NCBI RefSeq assembly: GCF_900199185.1
Contig: NZ_OBMI01000002.1
Span: 924,989-988,988 of the forward strand
Origin: Sphingomonas guangdongensis
GTDB lineage: Bacteria > Pseudomonadota > Alphaproteobacteria > Sphingomonadales > Sphingomonadaceae
DNA length: 64,000 nt
Direction: 5' to 3'
Shown here: one piece after another, positions 43,155 through 52,487 of the stretch
Numbering within the stretch: the first letter of the stretch is position 1
Layout: each line of letters starts with the position of its first letter
Position numbers and translations under genes: made by a program
Notes under the pieces: model-generated
Told to the model about the DNA's origin: nothing
Databases searched by the model: none
What the model saw: only the letters and a program-made list of their open reading frames with translations

Positions 43155-44228
43155 TCAGGCGGCAAACAGGGGAAGGGCGCTCTCCTCCGCGCGCTCGGGG
43201 AAGCTGGAGACGGTGACCCCGACCAGGCGCACCCCCTTGATCGTCGGCAGCACCGTGCGCACGAGGTCGCGCGCCGCCGCCTGGAGCGCCGCCTCGCTCG
43301 CGACCGGATCGGCGTAGGTTCGGCTGCGGGTCACCTGCTGGAAGTCGGCGTATTTAACCTTCACCGTCACCGTTCGGCCGAACGACTGCGCCCGCGCGCA
43401 CCAGCGCCAGACGTCGTCGGCCATGCTCCGGACCCCGGCCTCGATCGCGGCGTCGTCGACCAGGTTCTCGCGAAACGTGGTCTCGGAGCCGGAAGACTTC
43501 CGCACGCGGTGCGGGTTGACCGGACGGTAATCCTCCCCGCGCGCGATCGCGTGGTACCAGTCGGCCGCGCTGCCGAAATGCCGCTGGAGGAAAGGAAGCG
43601 GGCAGGCGCGTAGGTCACCGCCGGTCCTGATCCCCAGCGCCTCCATCTTGCGCGCGGTCACCGGCCCGACACCGTGGAAGCGCGCAACCGGGAGCGTCTC
43701 AATCCAGTCCGCGGCCATGTCGGGGGTGACCGCAAACTGACCGTTGGGCTTTCGGTGGTCGGAGGCGAGCTTCGCCAGGAATTTGTTGTACGACACGCCC
43801 GCAGACGCGGTCAGCCCGGTTTCCGCCAGGATGCGCGCGCGGATCGCCTTGGCCGTCAGCCAGGCGGTGCCGAGCCCCTGCCTGTCGTCGGTCACGTCCA
43901 GATAGGCCTCGTCGAGCGAGAGCGGCTGTATGAGGTCGGTGAACTCGGCAAAGATCGCGTGCACCTGCTGCGACACCGCCTTGTACACCTCGAAGCGCGG
44001 GCGGACGAACACCAGGTCTGGACAGCGGCGAAGCGCGGTGACCGAGGGCAGGGCTGAGCGTACGCCGAAGCGCCGCGCCTCGTAGCTGGCGGCCGCGACC
44101 ACGCCGCGTGGCGATGCCGATCCGACCGCGACGGGAAGGCCGCGCAGCGCCGGATCGTCGCGCTGCTCCACCGACGCGAAGAACGCGTCCATATCGACAT
44201 GGATGATCTTGCGAACCGGCGCATCCAT
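43155..44228 (-). CDS. dinB: DNA polymerase IV
   Basis: A 357-residue Y-family translesion polymerase. Catalytic carboxylates are in HVDMDAFFASVEQ and LSLDEAYLDVT. SYNKFLAKLASDHRKPNG, the helix-hairpin-helix VARFHGVGPVTARKMEALGI and the little-finger domain follow. The terminal ALPLF can serve as sliding-clamp-binding peptide. ATG 44228 is used; GTG 44231 is next to it. A LexA box lies 22 bp upstream, so the gene is part of the SOS response. Confidence 0.96.
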   Translation of the reverse strand: MDAPVRKIIHVDMDAFFASVEQRDDPALRGLPVAVGSASPRGVVAAASYEARRFGVRSALPSVTALRRCPDLVFVRPRFEVYKAVSQQVHAIFAEFTDLIQPLSLDEAYLDVTDDRQGLGTAWLTAKAIRARILAETGLTASAGVSYNKFLAKLASDHRKPNGQFAVTPDMAADWIETLPVARFHGVGPVTARKMEALGIRTGGDLRACPLPFLQRHFGSAADWYHAIARGEDYRPVNPHRVRKSSGSETTFRENLVDDAAIEAGVRSMADDVWRWCARAQSFGRTVTVKVKYADFQQVTRSRTYADPVASEAALQAAARDLVRTVLPTIKGVRLVGVTVSSFPERAEESALPLFAA

Positions 44229-44249
44229 CACCGGGATATAGCATACCGT

Positions 44250-44264
44250 GAACGGAAGGGGAAC
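44250..44264 (-). promoter_or_regulatory. LexA box (SOS operator) of dinB
   Basis: GAACGGAAGGGGAAC is an exact GAAC-N7-GAAC, the complement of the alphaproteobacterial LexA operator GTTC-N7-GTTC. It lies 22 bp upstream of the dinB start, overlapping the promoter zone (TATGCT on the minus strand follows). Confidence 0.85.
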
Positions 44265-44319
44265 GATGAAGCCGTTAGGAATGAGAGCCCGATTATGACC
44301 TTACCGGTACATGCATCTG

Positions 44320-44781
44320 CTAGCGCGATCGACGCACCCGCCCTGCGCCCGACGCTTCGGAGAAAGCCCAAGCGACGGTGCCGGCACGCAGATGCTTAGC
44401 GCCCGCCAGGCAGGCCGTTTCCAGGTTTTCTGTCGGGTCGGTAGGATCAGGACGCGGTGCCAACGGGCAGACGAGATAGTCGCCATCAATCGCGGACATG
44501 TCACCGATGTGCAGCGGAACCGCTCGCGCCTGCATCGGGATAAACTCGGATGGTTCTGGCGCACCCGGCTGGTAGATTACGTATGCGCCGGGGCGGCCAT
44601 CACGAAACGCGATACGCGTCGAGTACCAACCGTTTACCGCGAACAAGCTGCCGCTTCGCCAAGTGCAGCCCTCCTTGTGGACTGCGTCCGCAGCAGTCCG
44701 GCATGCCGCAAAAGGCTTTGAATCGCTGGCGGGTGTCGTAGCGACAATCGCGGCGAGAAGGAGAGCGGATATCGCGGTCAT
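44320..44781 (-). CDS. Secreted protein of unknown function
   Basis: A 153-residue protein with an N-terminal signal (TAISALLLAAIVATTPAS). The mature part contains four Cys residues (AACRTAADAVHKEGCTW, LVCPLAP, ETACLAG), probably paired in the periplasm. It lies upstream of dinB on the same strand but the dinB promoter falls between them. An upstream in-frame ATG at 44874 would bury the signal and is rejected. No family recognised. Confidence 0.6.
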   Translation of the reverse strand: MTAISALLLAAIVATTPASDSKPFAACRTAADAVHKEGCTWRSGSLFAVNGWYSTRIAFRDGRPGAYVIYQPGAPEPSEFIPMQARAVPLHIGDMSAIDGDYLVCPLAPRPDPTDPTENLETACLAGAKHLRAGTVAWAFSEASGAGRVRRSR

Positions 44782-44949
44782 GGCGCTTCTGTACCCCGTG
44801 ATGAAAGCGAGCGTGAACAACCATTCGACGCAGGTCCCGACTGTTATCCGGCGCTGTGGAAACTCCGGCGTCATCTGATGCGGCCTGCGGAACGTGCGTC
44901 AGCGGTACGGAGGAGCACGTCAGGCAGCCAGCCTTCCAACTCGGGTGAG

Positions 44950-47900
44950 TTAGGAGGTCAGCTCCTCCAGCAGCGCGGCAACACGTCCGAGTCGCTCGGC
45001 CGGCTCTTCGATCTGCTCGCGCAAGAGCAGCCGGCCGTTCTTCTCCTCGAGACCCGCTCCCGCCGCGTCGATCAAGGCGCCGCGCCTCGGCTCAAGGGCG
45101 ATCGCCGCGGGCCCAGCGACGATCCGAGCAATGCCGAGCTCGCGCGCGGCACCGCGAAGACGGAACAGGGCCAGCAACGCGTGCGCCTCCGCCGGCAGCG
45201 CGCCGAAGCGATCCTCGAGCTCCGCCTCCAGCGCGTCGATGTGCCGCGCCTCCGTCAGCCGTGCTAGCCGCGCGTAGATGGTGACGCGCAGTTCCTCGTC
45301 CGGAATCCAGCTGTCCGGCAGGCGGGCGTCGACACCGAGCGCGATCTCGGGCGTCCAGCGGTCGACCTCCTCGCCGCGTGCGCGACGCAGTGCGCCCTCC
45401 AGCAGCTGCTGATAGAGGTCGACGCCGATCAGCTTCATGTGACCGGCCTGGGTCTCGCCGAGCAGGTCGCCGGCCCCGCGCATGTCGAGATCGCGCGCGC
45501 TGATCGCGAAGCCTGCGCCCAGCCGGTCGAACGCCTCCAGCGTACGGAGGCGCTTTAGGGTCTGCGGCGCAATCTCGTGATCGGCCTGCGTGAACAGCAG
45601 CACCTGGCCCCGCCGGCTGCCGCGGCCGACGCGCCCGCGCAGCTGGTGCAGTTGCGACAGGCCGAAGCGGTCGGCGCGGACGATCACCATCGTGTTCGCG
45701 CGCGGCACGTCGAGCCCGGCCTCGATAATGTTGGTGGCGAGCAGCACGTCGCCGTCGCCCCGTCCGAAGCGGACCATCGCCTCATCGATCTCGGCCGGCG
45801 GCAGCTTTCCGTGCGCGGTAAGCACCTCCAGCTCGGGCACCAGTTTGGCGAGTTGCTCGCTCAAGGGAATCATGTCCTCGATCCGCGGCACGACAACGAA
45901 GCTCTGCCCGCCGCGGCTCTTCTCGCGCAGCAGCGCGGCGCGGAGCGTATCGGCGGAGAAGGCGCCGACCGTGGTCCGAATCGGCTGACGCCGCGCCGGC
46001 GGCGTCGCGATGACGGAGAGCTGCTGCAGGCCGACCAGCGCGCTCTGCAGCGTCCGCGGGATCGGCGTCGCCGACATGGCGAGCACGTGCCCGGCCGACA
46101 ACGCGCGCAACTTCGCCTTGTCGGCCGCGCCGAAGCGCTGCTCCTCGTCGATGACGACCAGCGCGAGCCGATCATAGGCGATGCCCTTGCCGGCGACCGC
46201 GCCGGTGCCCACGACGATGTGGATCGTGCCGTCGGCGAGCCCCGCCTTCACCCGCTTCTTTTCCGCCGCGCTTGACAGCCGCGACAGCCCGGCGACGACG
46301 ACGTCCGAGCCCTCGAAGCGATGGGAGAAACTCTCCAGGTGCTGGCGGGCGAGGACGGTGGTGGGGGCGGCGACCGCGACTTGGTGCCCGGCAAGCGCGG
46401 CGATCGCCGCCGCGCGGAGTGCAACCTCCGTCTTGCCGAAGCCGACGTCGCCGACCACCAGCCGATCCATCGGCCTGCCCGACGCGAGATCTGCGCGCAC
46501 CGCTTCGATCGCGCGCGCCTGGTCTGCTGTCTCGGTGAAGGGGAACCCGGCCGCGAACCGCTCATAGGCGGCGACGTCGGGATCGAGCACCGGGGCGTCG
46601 CGGGTTGCGCGTTCGGCAGCGAGCGCGGTCAGCTGCCGCGCGCTCTCCGCGATCGCGGCGTCGATCTCACCGCGGCGCTTCTGCCAGCTGCTGCCGTCGA
46701 GCTTGTCGAGCGTCACCGCGTCCGCATCCGCGCCGTAGCGCCAGATCCGGTCTGCCTCCCCAACGGGGGTCAGCCGCACATCGTCGCCAGCGTAGCGCAG
46801 TTTAATCGCGTCGCCGCCCTGTTCAAGCTCGCCCGACAATCGCTCCAGCCCCGCGACCAGCCCAAGTCCGTGATCCTCATGCACCACGACATCCCCGACC
46901 CGCACCTCGCCGAAGTCGAACAGCGCGGTATCGGCTGCTGCACTCGGTCCGCTTTCCCGCTGCGCGCGGCTGCCGAGCAGATCGGCGGCGGCAACGGCGA
47001 GCACGTGGTCGCGGCGGAAGCCGCGCTCGATCGGCACGGCGAGCGTCAGCAGCGCGCCCGGCTGTGCCGACGACACTGCTGCCCAGCTGCCGATCGCGGT
47101 TGCCTCGACCTTGAGCGCGCGAGTCACGCGCGGCGTCAGGAAGCGCAGGTCGCGAGTGCTGCCGAGCAGGACCACGCGCCCGCCGTCGGCCCAGACCGCG
47201 CGCGCCTCCTTCGCCAGTGCGCGGAGTGGCGCCTTGTGCTCGACGAACCGGGGCGGCTCATCGCCCTGACGAGTGATCGACAGTTCCGGATGCTCGGCGA
47301 CAGCCGCCTGCCAGCCTTTCTCGTCGACGACGTCGCGGGCGGCGCGGCCGGGCCGGCGGCGATCGATCTCGGCACAAAGCGCGAGGAAGCGGCGGCGGCG
47401 CTCCTCGGCGCGCGGCTCGATGTAGAGCCGAGCGCCCTCGGCGTGGGTAAGCAGGGTCGTCCGCGTCTCGCTCAAGGCCGGCTCCGCCACGCGACCGAGT
47501 TCGCGCATCTCGATCGTGTCGATCGATCGCTGGTCGCCGGGGTCAAAGGTACGCAGGCTGGCGACCTTGCCGTCCGCTGCCTCGATCCGGAGCGGAAAGT
47601 CCGCGTCGGCGGGAAAGATGTCGATGACCTGACCGCGCAGCGCAACCTCGCCGGGTTCGTCGACACGCTCGTCGGCGAGATAGCCGATGTCGAGCAGCTC
47701 GCCGTAGAGTGCTTCGAGGTCGATCGGTGCGCCGGTGCGGACGATCGGAGGCTCCGCATCGAAGTCTTCGGGCGGCGGATAGGCGCGGGCGAGCGCCTCC
47801 CCGGTGGTGACGCATGCGATCGGACCGCGCGTCTCTTCGCCCCGTGCGTGACGCAGCGCGCGCAGCGCGGAGACGCGCTGGCCGATGTTGGCGGGGGAGG

Positions 47901-48144
47901 CGGGCGTGGCCTCGCCCGGGAGAGCATCGCTAGGTGGGCAGAAGAGCACCGTCGCGTCCGGCGTCGCGGCCGCGAGCGCCGCTGCGACTGCAATCGCCCG
48001 CGCCTCGTCGGCGACGGCGGCGAGGATGTCGCCCCCGTCGAGCTGCTCGGCGAGTGCGATCGCGAGTTCGCCGACTCCCAGCACGGTGGGCGGGGGAGTC
48101 TTGGCGGCACTGGGCATGGTGGAGGGAGCTTTCGAGGTGAGCAT
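44950..48144 (-). CDS. mfd: Mfd-type transcription-repair coupling factor
   Basis: A 1064-residue DNA translocase that releases stalled RNA polymerase and recruits UvrA. The N-terminal UvrB-like part (about 20-300) is diverged and short. The polymerase-interacting domain starts at VGDVVVHEDHGLGLV. The RecG-like motor has Walker A VGDVGFGKTEVALRA, the box LVVIDEEQRFG and the TRG/motif VI LHQLRGRVGRGSRRG. About 90 residues shorter than most Mfd proteins, mainly N-terminally, so a paralogue is possible. No ribosome site supports a particular start: TTG 48183 would overlap the upstream gene, and ATG 48117 is another option. Confidence 0.85.
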   Translation of the reverse strand: MLTSKAPSTMPSAAKTPPPTVLGVGELAIALAEQLDGGDILAAVADEARAIAVAAALAAATPDATVLFCPPSDALPGEATPASPANIGQRVSALRALRHARGEETRGPIACVTTGEALARAYPPPEDFDAEPPIVRTGAPIDLEALYGELLDIGYLADERVDEPGEVALRGQVIDIFPADADFPLRIEAADGKVASLRTFDPGDQRSIDTIEMRELGRVAEPALSETRTTLLTHAEGARLYIEPRAEERRRRFLALCAEIDRRRPGRAARDVVDEKGWQAAVAEHPELSITRQGDEPPRFVEHKAPLRALAKEARAVWADGGRVVLLGSTRDLRFLTPRVTRALKVEATAIGSWAAVSSAQPGALLTLAVPIERGFRRDHVLAVAAADLLGSRAQRESGPSAAADTALFDFGEVRVGDVVVHEDHGLGLVAGLERLSGELEQGGDAIKLRYAGDDVRLTPVGEADRIWRYGADADAVTLDKLDGSSWQKRRGEIDAAIAESARQLTALAAERATRDAPVLDPDVAAYERFAAGFPFTETADQARAIEAVRADLASGRPMDRLVVGDVGFGKTEVALRAAAIAALAGHQVAVAAPTTVLARQHLESFSHRFEGSDVVVAGLSRLSSAAEKKRVKAGLADGTIHIVVGTGAVAGKGIAYDRLALVVIDEEQRFGAADKAKLRALSAGHVLAMSATPIPRTLQSALVGLQQLSVIATPPARRQPIRTTVGAFSADTLRAALLREKSRGGQSFVVVPRIEDMIPLSEQLAKLVPELEVLTAHGKLPPAEIDEAMVRFGRGDGDVLLATNIIEAGLDVPRANTMVIVRADRFGLSQLHQLRGRVGRGSRRGQVLLFTQADHEIAPQTLKRLRTLEAFDRLGAGFAISARDLDMRGAGDLLGETQAGHMKLIGVDLYQQLLEGALRRARGEEVDRWTPEIALGVDARLPDSWIPDEELRVTIYARLARLTEARHIDALEAELEDRFGALPAEAHALLALFRLRGAARELGIARIVAGPAAIALEPRRGALIDAAGAGLEEKNGRLLLREQIEEPAERLGRVAALLEELTS

Positions 48145-48179
48145 CGCCGAACGGTCGGGTGCGGCCGCCGTTCCGCCGT

Positions 48180-49580
48180 TCAAGGGAGTCGGTGGATCGC
48201 GAAGGCGCGGTCGCCCGCGATCTCGGTCGTGCGAAAGCGCAGCGCGCCGTTCGTCGCCTCAGCGTCCGACGCCGGTGCCGCGCGACCGGTGATCGTGTCC
48301 CACGGCGTGATCCGGTAGCGACCCGTCGGCATCGGAAGCGACACGTCTGTGCGATCCGTGACGATCGCCTGGTCGACGCGGCCGTCGCTCAGCCGCCTGC
48401 CGCGGCGCAGCAGCCAGACGAGCGCCTGCCGATCGTCCGCGCAGGCGAAGCCGTGAAAGCCGCGGGCGCGCGCGTCGATCGTCCGTCGCCGGAAGCGTGG
48501 CCAATCGATCAGCGGCAGGAAGCCGGTCATCGCGCGCTGCGCCTGTCGCATGCCCGCGGTTAGGACGTGCGGGTGCCGGTTCGGCCAGCGCATTCCGCCG
48601 CCAACACCGCCGCTCGCCAGATGCGCCCAGCTTAGATGTCGGAAGTATTCGTCGTCGAACGGCTCCGGCAGCGTCCGGCGATGGTCCTTGAAGCTGTGGA
48701 TCGGGCCGTGCTCCGTGTCCAGAAACGGGCGGTCGTCCCGGATCTCGGCCAGGCTCTCGCGCACGATCCGGCGCATGGCGAGCGCCGGCGTCACCGTGTC
48801 GCGCGGCGCGTCGATCGTGCCGGTCGCGTAGATGTGGATGGAGGCGAAATCGAGATCGGGGTGGCGGTAGATGGGATCGCGCATCGGCATGTCTGGGCGC
48901 TGAACCAGCTCCGGTCCGAACAGCGACACCGTCTGTGGGTGGGCGCGGCCGTAGAGCTCCAGCTCCAGCGTGCGGACGTGCTGCGACAGGTCGGCGATGA
49001 ACTCGGGAAAGCAGTCTGCGCTGTCCTCCGCCTGGCCGTAGTGGATCTCGTTCCACAGGTCCCAGGCGAACAGGGCGCCCGACCCGCCCCAGCGCCGGGC
49101 GGCGAAGCTCAGCCGGTCCTTGCTGAGCGTCCGCGTCGCCGGGCAGAGCAGCAATCGCGAGGGATGGGCGAGCGGTCCGCCGTTGGCGCTGTTCCACGGA
49201 TGGTGGCGCCAGTGGAACCAGGTCCAGAAGGTGTCCACCGGGGTCAGCAGTATGCGCAGGCCGACGCGCCCGCACAGGTCGAACAGATCATCCCATAGCT
49301 GCACCATCGCCGGCACGGGCCTGCCCGCCGGACGATCGAAGTAGCGGTGGCGGACCTGCGCATATTCCAGCATCAGCCGCAGGCAGGTGACGCCATGGTC
49401 GGCGAGCCAGCGGAGGTGCCGCTCGACCGCCGCAACGTCGCGGCGGTGGAACAGCGGCGCGAGCTCGGGCCAGGTGATCGCGTCGTTCTGGCCGATCGGC
49501 GTCCAGGGCTCCCCATCTTCCGTGACGAAGTAGGGCGCGTCAGGGGCGACGGTGATCCAGGGGAGGGCGCGTGGCTCCAT
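48180..49580 (-). CDS. Glycoside hydrolase, cellulase (GH5-like) superfamily
   Basis: A 466-residue TIM-barrel protein without a signal peptide. The acid/base Glu sits in FAWDLWNEIHYGQ and the likely nucleophile in RPFLDTEHGPIH. HGVTCLRLMLEYAQ and GLRILLTPVDTFWTWFHW are barrel strands typical of clan GH-A. A small beta domain (about 385-466, GFACADDRQALVWLLRRG) follows the barrel. Substrate not predictable. It directly precedes the Mfd gene, whose most upstream start overlaps this stop codon. Confidence 0.8.
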   Translation of the reverse strand: MEPRALPWITVAPDAPYFVTEDGEPWTPIGQNDAITWPELAPLFHRRDVAAVERHLRWLADHGVTCLRLMLEYAQVRHRYFDRPAGRPVPAMVQLWDDLFDLCGRVGLRILLTPVDTFWTWFHWRHHPWNSANGGPLAHPSRLLLCPATRTLSKDRLSFAARRWGGSGALFAWDLWNEIHYGQAEDSADCFPEFIADLSQHVRTLELELYGRAHPQTVSLFGPELVQRPDMPMRDPIYRHPDLDFASIHIYATGTIDAPRDTVTPALAMRRIVRESLAEIRDDRPFLDTEHGPIHSFKDHRRTLPEPFDDEYFRHLSWAHLASGGVGGGMRWPNRHPHVLTAGMRQAQRAMTGFLPLIDWPRFRRRTIDARARGFHGFACADDRQALVWLLRRGRRLSDGRVDQAIVTDRTDVSLPMPTGRYRITPWDTITGRAAPASDAEATNGALRFRTTEIAGDRAFAIHRLP

Positions 49581-49752
49581 CGCGCTCTCTTGCCCGGCGC
49601 CGCTGATCCGCGCCACGCACCACCGCCTCTTTCTTCCTAACGCACGTCAGCTTCAGCATTTTTCGGCGGAACGGCCGGAGCGGCGACCCATTGACCGGGC
49701 TCATCGTAACGTCGGCGGACCGCCGGCCAGACCGCCCAAGGAGACCCGATCC
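49581..49752. other. Intergenic region upstream of the DUF892 gene
   Basis: A 170-bp divergent gap. AAGGAG at 49736-49741 is a good ribosome site for the ATG at 49753. GGAAC at 49668 lacks a matching CGTT. No further feature is seen. Confidence 0.3.
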
Positions 49753-50275
49753 ATGCCGATGCTTACCCCCTGATCAGGTGTGATCGACCTTTATCGCCGG
49801 GCTGAAGGACGCGCACGGCGTCGAGAACCAGGCGCTCGCGCTGATCGACCGCCAGCTCGATCACCTCGCCAACTATCCGGACGTCGCCGCCAGTCTCCAG
49901 CAGCACCGCGGCGAGACCGAGCAGCAGCTCGTTCGGCTGGAGGAGATCCTCGACGGCTTCGGCGAGAGCCGCTCGCTGCTGAAGGACGCCGGGCTCACCA
50001 TCTCCGGCAATCTCGCCGCGATCGCGCACACCTTTGCGCCCGACGAGATCCTGAAGAACAGCTTCGCCAACTTTGCGTTCGAGATTTTCGAGGCGGCGGC
50101 CTACAAGTCGCTGATCACGATGGCCGACGCCGGTTCGTTCACGAACGCGGTCGCGCTGTTGCAGCAGTCGCTCGGCGAGGAGCAGCGCATGGCCGCGTGG
50201 GTCGACGAGAATAATTCCAAGCTGACGCTGCAGTATCTAGAGCGGCGGAGTGCCGGTGAGACGGCCAGTCATTAA
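49753..50275 (+). pseudogene. Ferritin-like DUF892 (YciE-type) protein with a disrupted start
   Basis: From TCG at 49784 to the TAA at 50273-50275 an open frame of 163 codons encodes a four-helix ferritin-like protein: FIAGLKDAHGVENQALALID, LEEILDGFGESRSLLKDAG, DEILKNSFANFAFEIFEAAA and LLQQSLGEEQRMAAW. These carry the Glu/His residues expected of the family. The natural start, ATG 49753 with AAGGAG upstream, reads only MPMLTP and then stops (TGA 49771); the long frame is one base off and is preceded by its own TGA (49781). No ATG, GTG or TTG lies early in the long frame. At least two lesions or an unusual start are needed to explain this. It lies upstream of manganese catalase. Confidence 0.7.
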
Positions 50276-50293
50276 CTTGATCTAAGTGTATCG

Positions 50294-50310
50294 GGGGAGC
50301 CGCGCTCCCC
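50294..50310. terminator. Hairpin after the DUF892 gene
   Basis: GGGGAGC (50294-50300) and GCTCCCC (50304-50310) form a perfect 7-bp stem with a CGC loop, 18 bp after the stop. No T-run follows. Confidence 0.45.
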
Positions 50311-50426
50311 AGATCGCAGCTAAAGTGCGTAACTTACATCAGGATAACTAATTAGAGCTGAAAACATCAAGTCGCTGATCCGTTGATGGGCTGGGCAGGG
50401 CGCCCGACATCATCGGAGACGGCAAG

Positions 50427-51281
50427 ATGTACTATCACGACAAGCGACTCCAGTACCCCGTGACGGTCGAGAAGCCGGATCCGCGATTCGCGCGCATGCT
50501 CCAGCAGGCGATCGGCGGTGTGGAAGGCGAGATCCGTGTCTGCATGCAGTATTTCTTCCAGGCTTGGGGCAATCGCGCGCCGACCACCAAGTACCGCGAC
50601 ATGCTGCTCAACACCGCGACGGAGGAGATCGGCCATATCGAGATGCTGGCGACAGCCGTCGCGCTGAACCTGGAGACCGCGCCCGCGTCACTGCAGGAGG
50701 ATGGTGCCGCGGACGGCATCGTCGGTGCGGTGATGGGCGGCGGCAGCGCGAAGGCCGAGATCGAGGGACTGATCCACAAGAACCTGCTCTCGGGCGGGCT
50801 TGCGGCGATGCCGATGGACTCGGACGGCGTGCCGTTCAACATGAGCCACATCTATGCCAGCGGCAACGTCGCGGCGGATATGTACTGCAACGTCGCGGCC
50901 GAGAGCACGGGTCGCGTGCTCGCCGTTCGTCTCTTCAACGCCGCGGCGGACGACGGCATGAAGAAGATGCTCCACTACATGATCGCGCGCGACACCATGC
51001 ACCAGCAGCAGTGGCTGGCGGTGATCGAGGAGCTTGGCGCGGAAGCCGGCAACCTGCCCATCCCCAACAGCTTTCCGCAGGAGATGGAGGACCAGGCCAA
51101 CAACTATAACTTCTACGTCACCTCCGTTGACGGCAGCTATCCGGAGGGACGCTGGACGACAGGCCCGACGCCGGATGGAAAGGGCGAGTTCACCGTGTTC
51201 CGCAACGAGCCGCTAGGGCCGGAACCGGTTCTCGGTGCCGCACGGCCCGACAGCGGCGCGCAGGCGCAGCAGATCGGCTGA
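50427..51281 (+). CDS. Manganese catalase
   Basis: A 284-residue dinuclear-manganese enzyme that destroys hydrogen peroxide. The ferritin-like bundle has the metal ligands in GGVEGEIRVCMQYFF, NTATEEIGHIEML, NVAAESTGRVLAV and ARDTMHQQQW. The C-terminal region FPQEMEDQANNYNFYV is typical. The ATG at 50427 has GGAG upstream. It follows the ferritin-like DUF892 gene, a pairing often seen among stress genes. Confidence 0.95.
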   Translation: MYYHDKRLQYPVTVEKPDPRFARMLQQAIGGVEGEIRVCMQYFFQAWGNRAPTTKYRDMLLNTATEEIGHIEMLATAVALNLETAPASLQEDGAADGIVGAVMGGGSAKAEIEGLIHKNLLSGGLAAMPMDSDGVPFNMSHIYASGNVAADMYCNVAAESTGRVLAVRLFNAAADDGMKKMLHYMIARDTMHQQQWLAVIEELGAEAGNLPIPNSFPQEMEDQANNYNFYVTSVDGSYPEGRWTTGPTPDGKGEFTVFRNEPLGPEPVLGAARPDSGAQAQQIG

Positions 51282-51336
51282 GCGACTGGCGGGACCGGCG
51301 CCGGTGCCGGTCCCGCTTCAATCAAGCGGGTGACGC

Positions 51337-52188
51337 ATGAAGATCCATCACCTGAACTGCGGCACGGACTGCCCGCTCGGCGGCGCATTGTTCGACGGGC
51401 GGAGCGTCGGGCCGCTCGGACGCATCGTCTGCCACTGCCTGCTGATCGAAACCGACGCGGACGGACTGGTGCTGGTCGACACCGGCTACGGCCTCGCCGA
51501 CGTGCACCACCCGCACCGGCCGCCATCGCCGCGCATCACGCTGCCCTGGCGGCTGATGCTCAACATCCGCCTGCGTGAGACCGAAACCGCATTGCGCCAG
51601 GTCGAGGCGCTTGGCTTCAAGGCAGCGGATGTCCGCCACATCGTGGTCACGCACCTCGACTTCGATCACGCCGGTGGGCTGGAGGACTTTTCGGATGCCA
51701 CCGTTCACGTGATGGCGCGCGAGTATGACGATGCGACCGGCCCACGCGCTAGCGTCGTGGCCCGCAATCGCTGGCGACCGCGGCAGCCGGACGGGGTGCA
51801 GCAATGGCAGCGTTACGGCGCGCGTGGCGAGCCCTGGTTCGGCTTCGACGCGGTGCGCGATCTTACCGGTTTGCCGCCGGATATCCTGCTGGTGCCGCTG
51901 CCGGGCCACACCTGGGGTCATGCCGGTGTCGCGGTGCAGACCGGGGAGGGCTGGCTGCTGCACGCCGGTGACGCCTACTTCTACCGCGAAGAGATGCGGG
52001 GTGCTCGGCGGCGCTGCACCCCTGGGCTCCGCGCCTACCAGCGCCTGATGGAGGTCGACGCGCGCAGCCGCTTGCTCAATCAGGCGCGACTGCGCGAACT
52101 CTCAATTGGGCGGGCAGGGCAGGTGACCATCGCCTGCGCTCATGACCCGGTCGAATTGGAGCGGTGCCAAGCGGGGCAGCCGTTGTAA
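51337..52188 (+). CDS. MBL-fold metallo-hydrolase (lactonase-like)
   Basis: A 283-residue metallo-beta-lactamase-fold enzyme. The zinc motif is VTHLDFDHAGG, further ligands are in LPGHTWGHAG and HAGDAYFY. The start HHLNCGTDCPLGGALFDG is typical of a group related to N-acyl-homoserine lactonases. The actual substrate (lactone, thioester or other) is not determinable. It is a single gene that ends 2 bp from the convergent small gene. Confidence 0.88.
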   Translation: MKIHHLNCGTDCPLGGALFDGRSVGPLGRIVCHCLLIETDADGLVLVDTGYGLADVHHPHRPPSPRITLPWRLMLNIRLRETETALRQVEALGFKAADVRHIVVTHLDFDHAGGLEDFSDATVHVMAREYDDATGPRASVVARNRWRPRQPDGVQQWQRYGARGEPWFGFDAVRDLTGLPPDILLVPLPGHTWGHAGVAVQTGEGWLLHAGDAYFYREEMRGARRRCTPGLRAYQRLMEVDARSRLLNQARLRELSIGRAGQVTIACAHDPVELERCQAGQPL

Positions 52189-52190
52189 GG

Positions 52191-52487
52191 CTAACCGCGC
52201 TGTTCCGGCTCCGGACCGCGGTCGGGCTTGGCTCCAGCGTTGGCGTTCTCGGCGCTGCCGGCGGTCTCCGGATCAATTTCCTCGGTCGGGGCGCCGGTGC
52301 CATGCGCCTCACCATCAGATGAGACGCGCAGTCGTTTGTCGCCCTCGCGCCACTCTGCCTGACCGGTGGAGTCATACTCCTGGCCCGAGTAGCCGCCGCC
52401 GGTCCCGACCGCGCCAAGCTTCGGTTCGGGGTGAGCGAACGGAGGCGCCTTGCCCTGATCGGGGCTGATGTCGCGGTCGTCAGTCAT
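52191..52487 (-). CDS. Small hydrophilic protein, unknown function
   Basis: A 98-residue protein, rich in Gly, Glu, Asp and Pro, probably disordered (TGGGYSGQEYDSTGQAEW, APTEEIDPETAG). It overlaps the upstream small gene by 8 bp, so both form a two-gene unit. No family recognised. Confidence 0.55.
   Translation of the reverse strand: MTDDRDISPDQGKAPPFAHPEPKLGAVGTGGGYSGQEYDSTGQAEWREGDKRLRVSSDGEAHGTGAPTEEIDPETAGSAENANAGAKPDRGPEPEQRG

Noticed and set aside
49668..49692. Possible EcfG promoter upstream of the DUF892 gene
   Set aside because: GGAAC is present but the -10 is CATT at 16 bp, two features short of confidence; not listed as a promoter.
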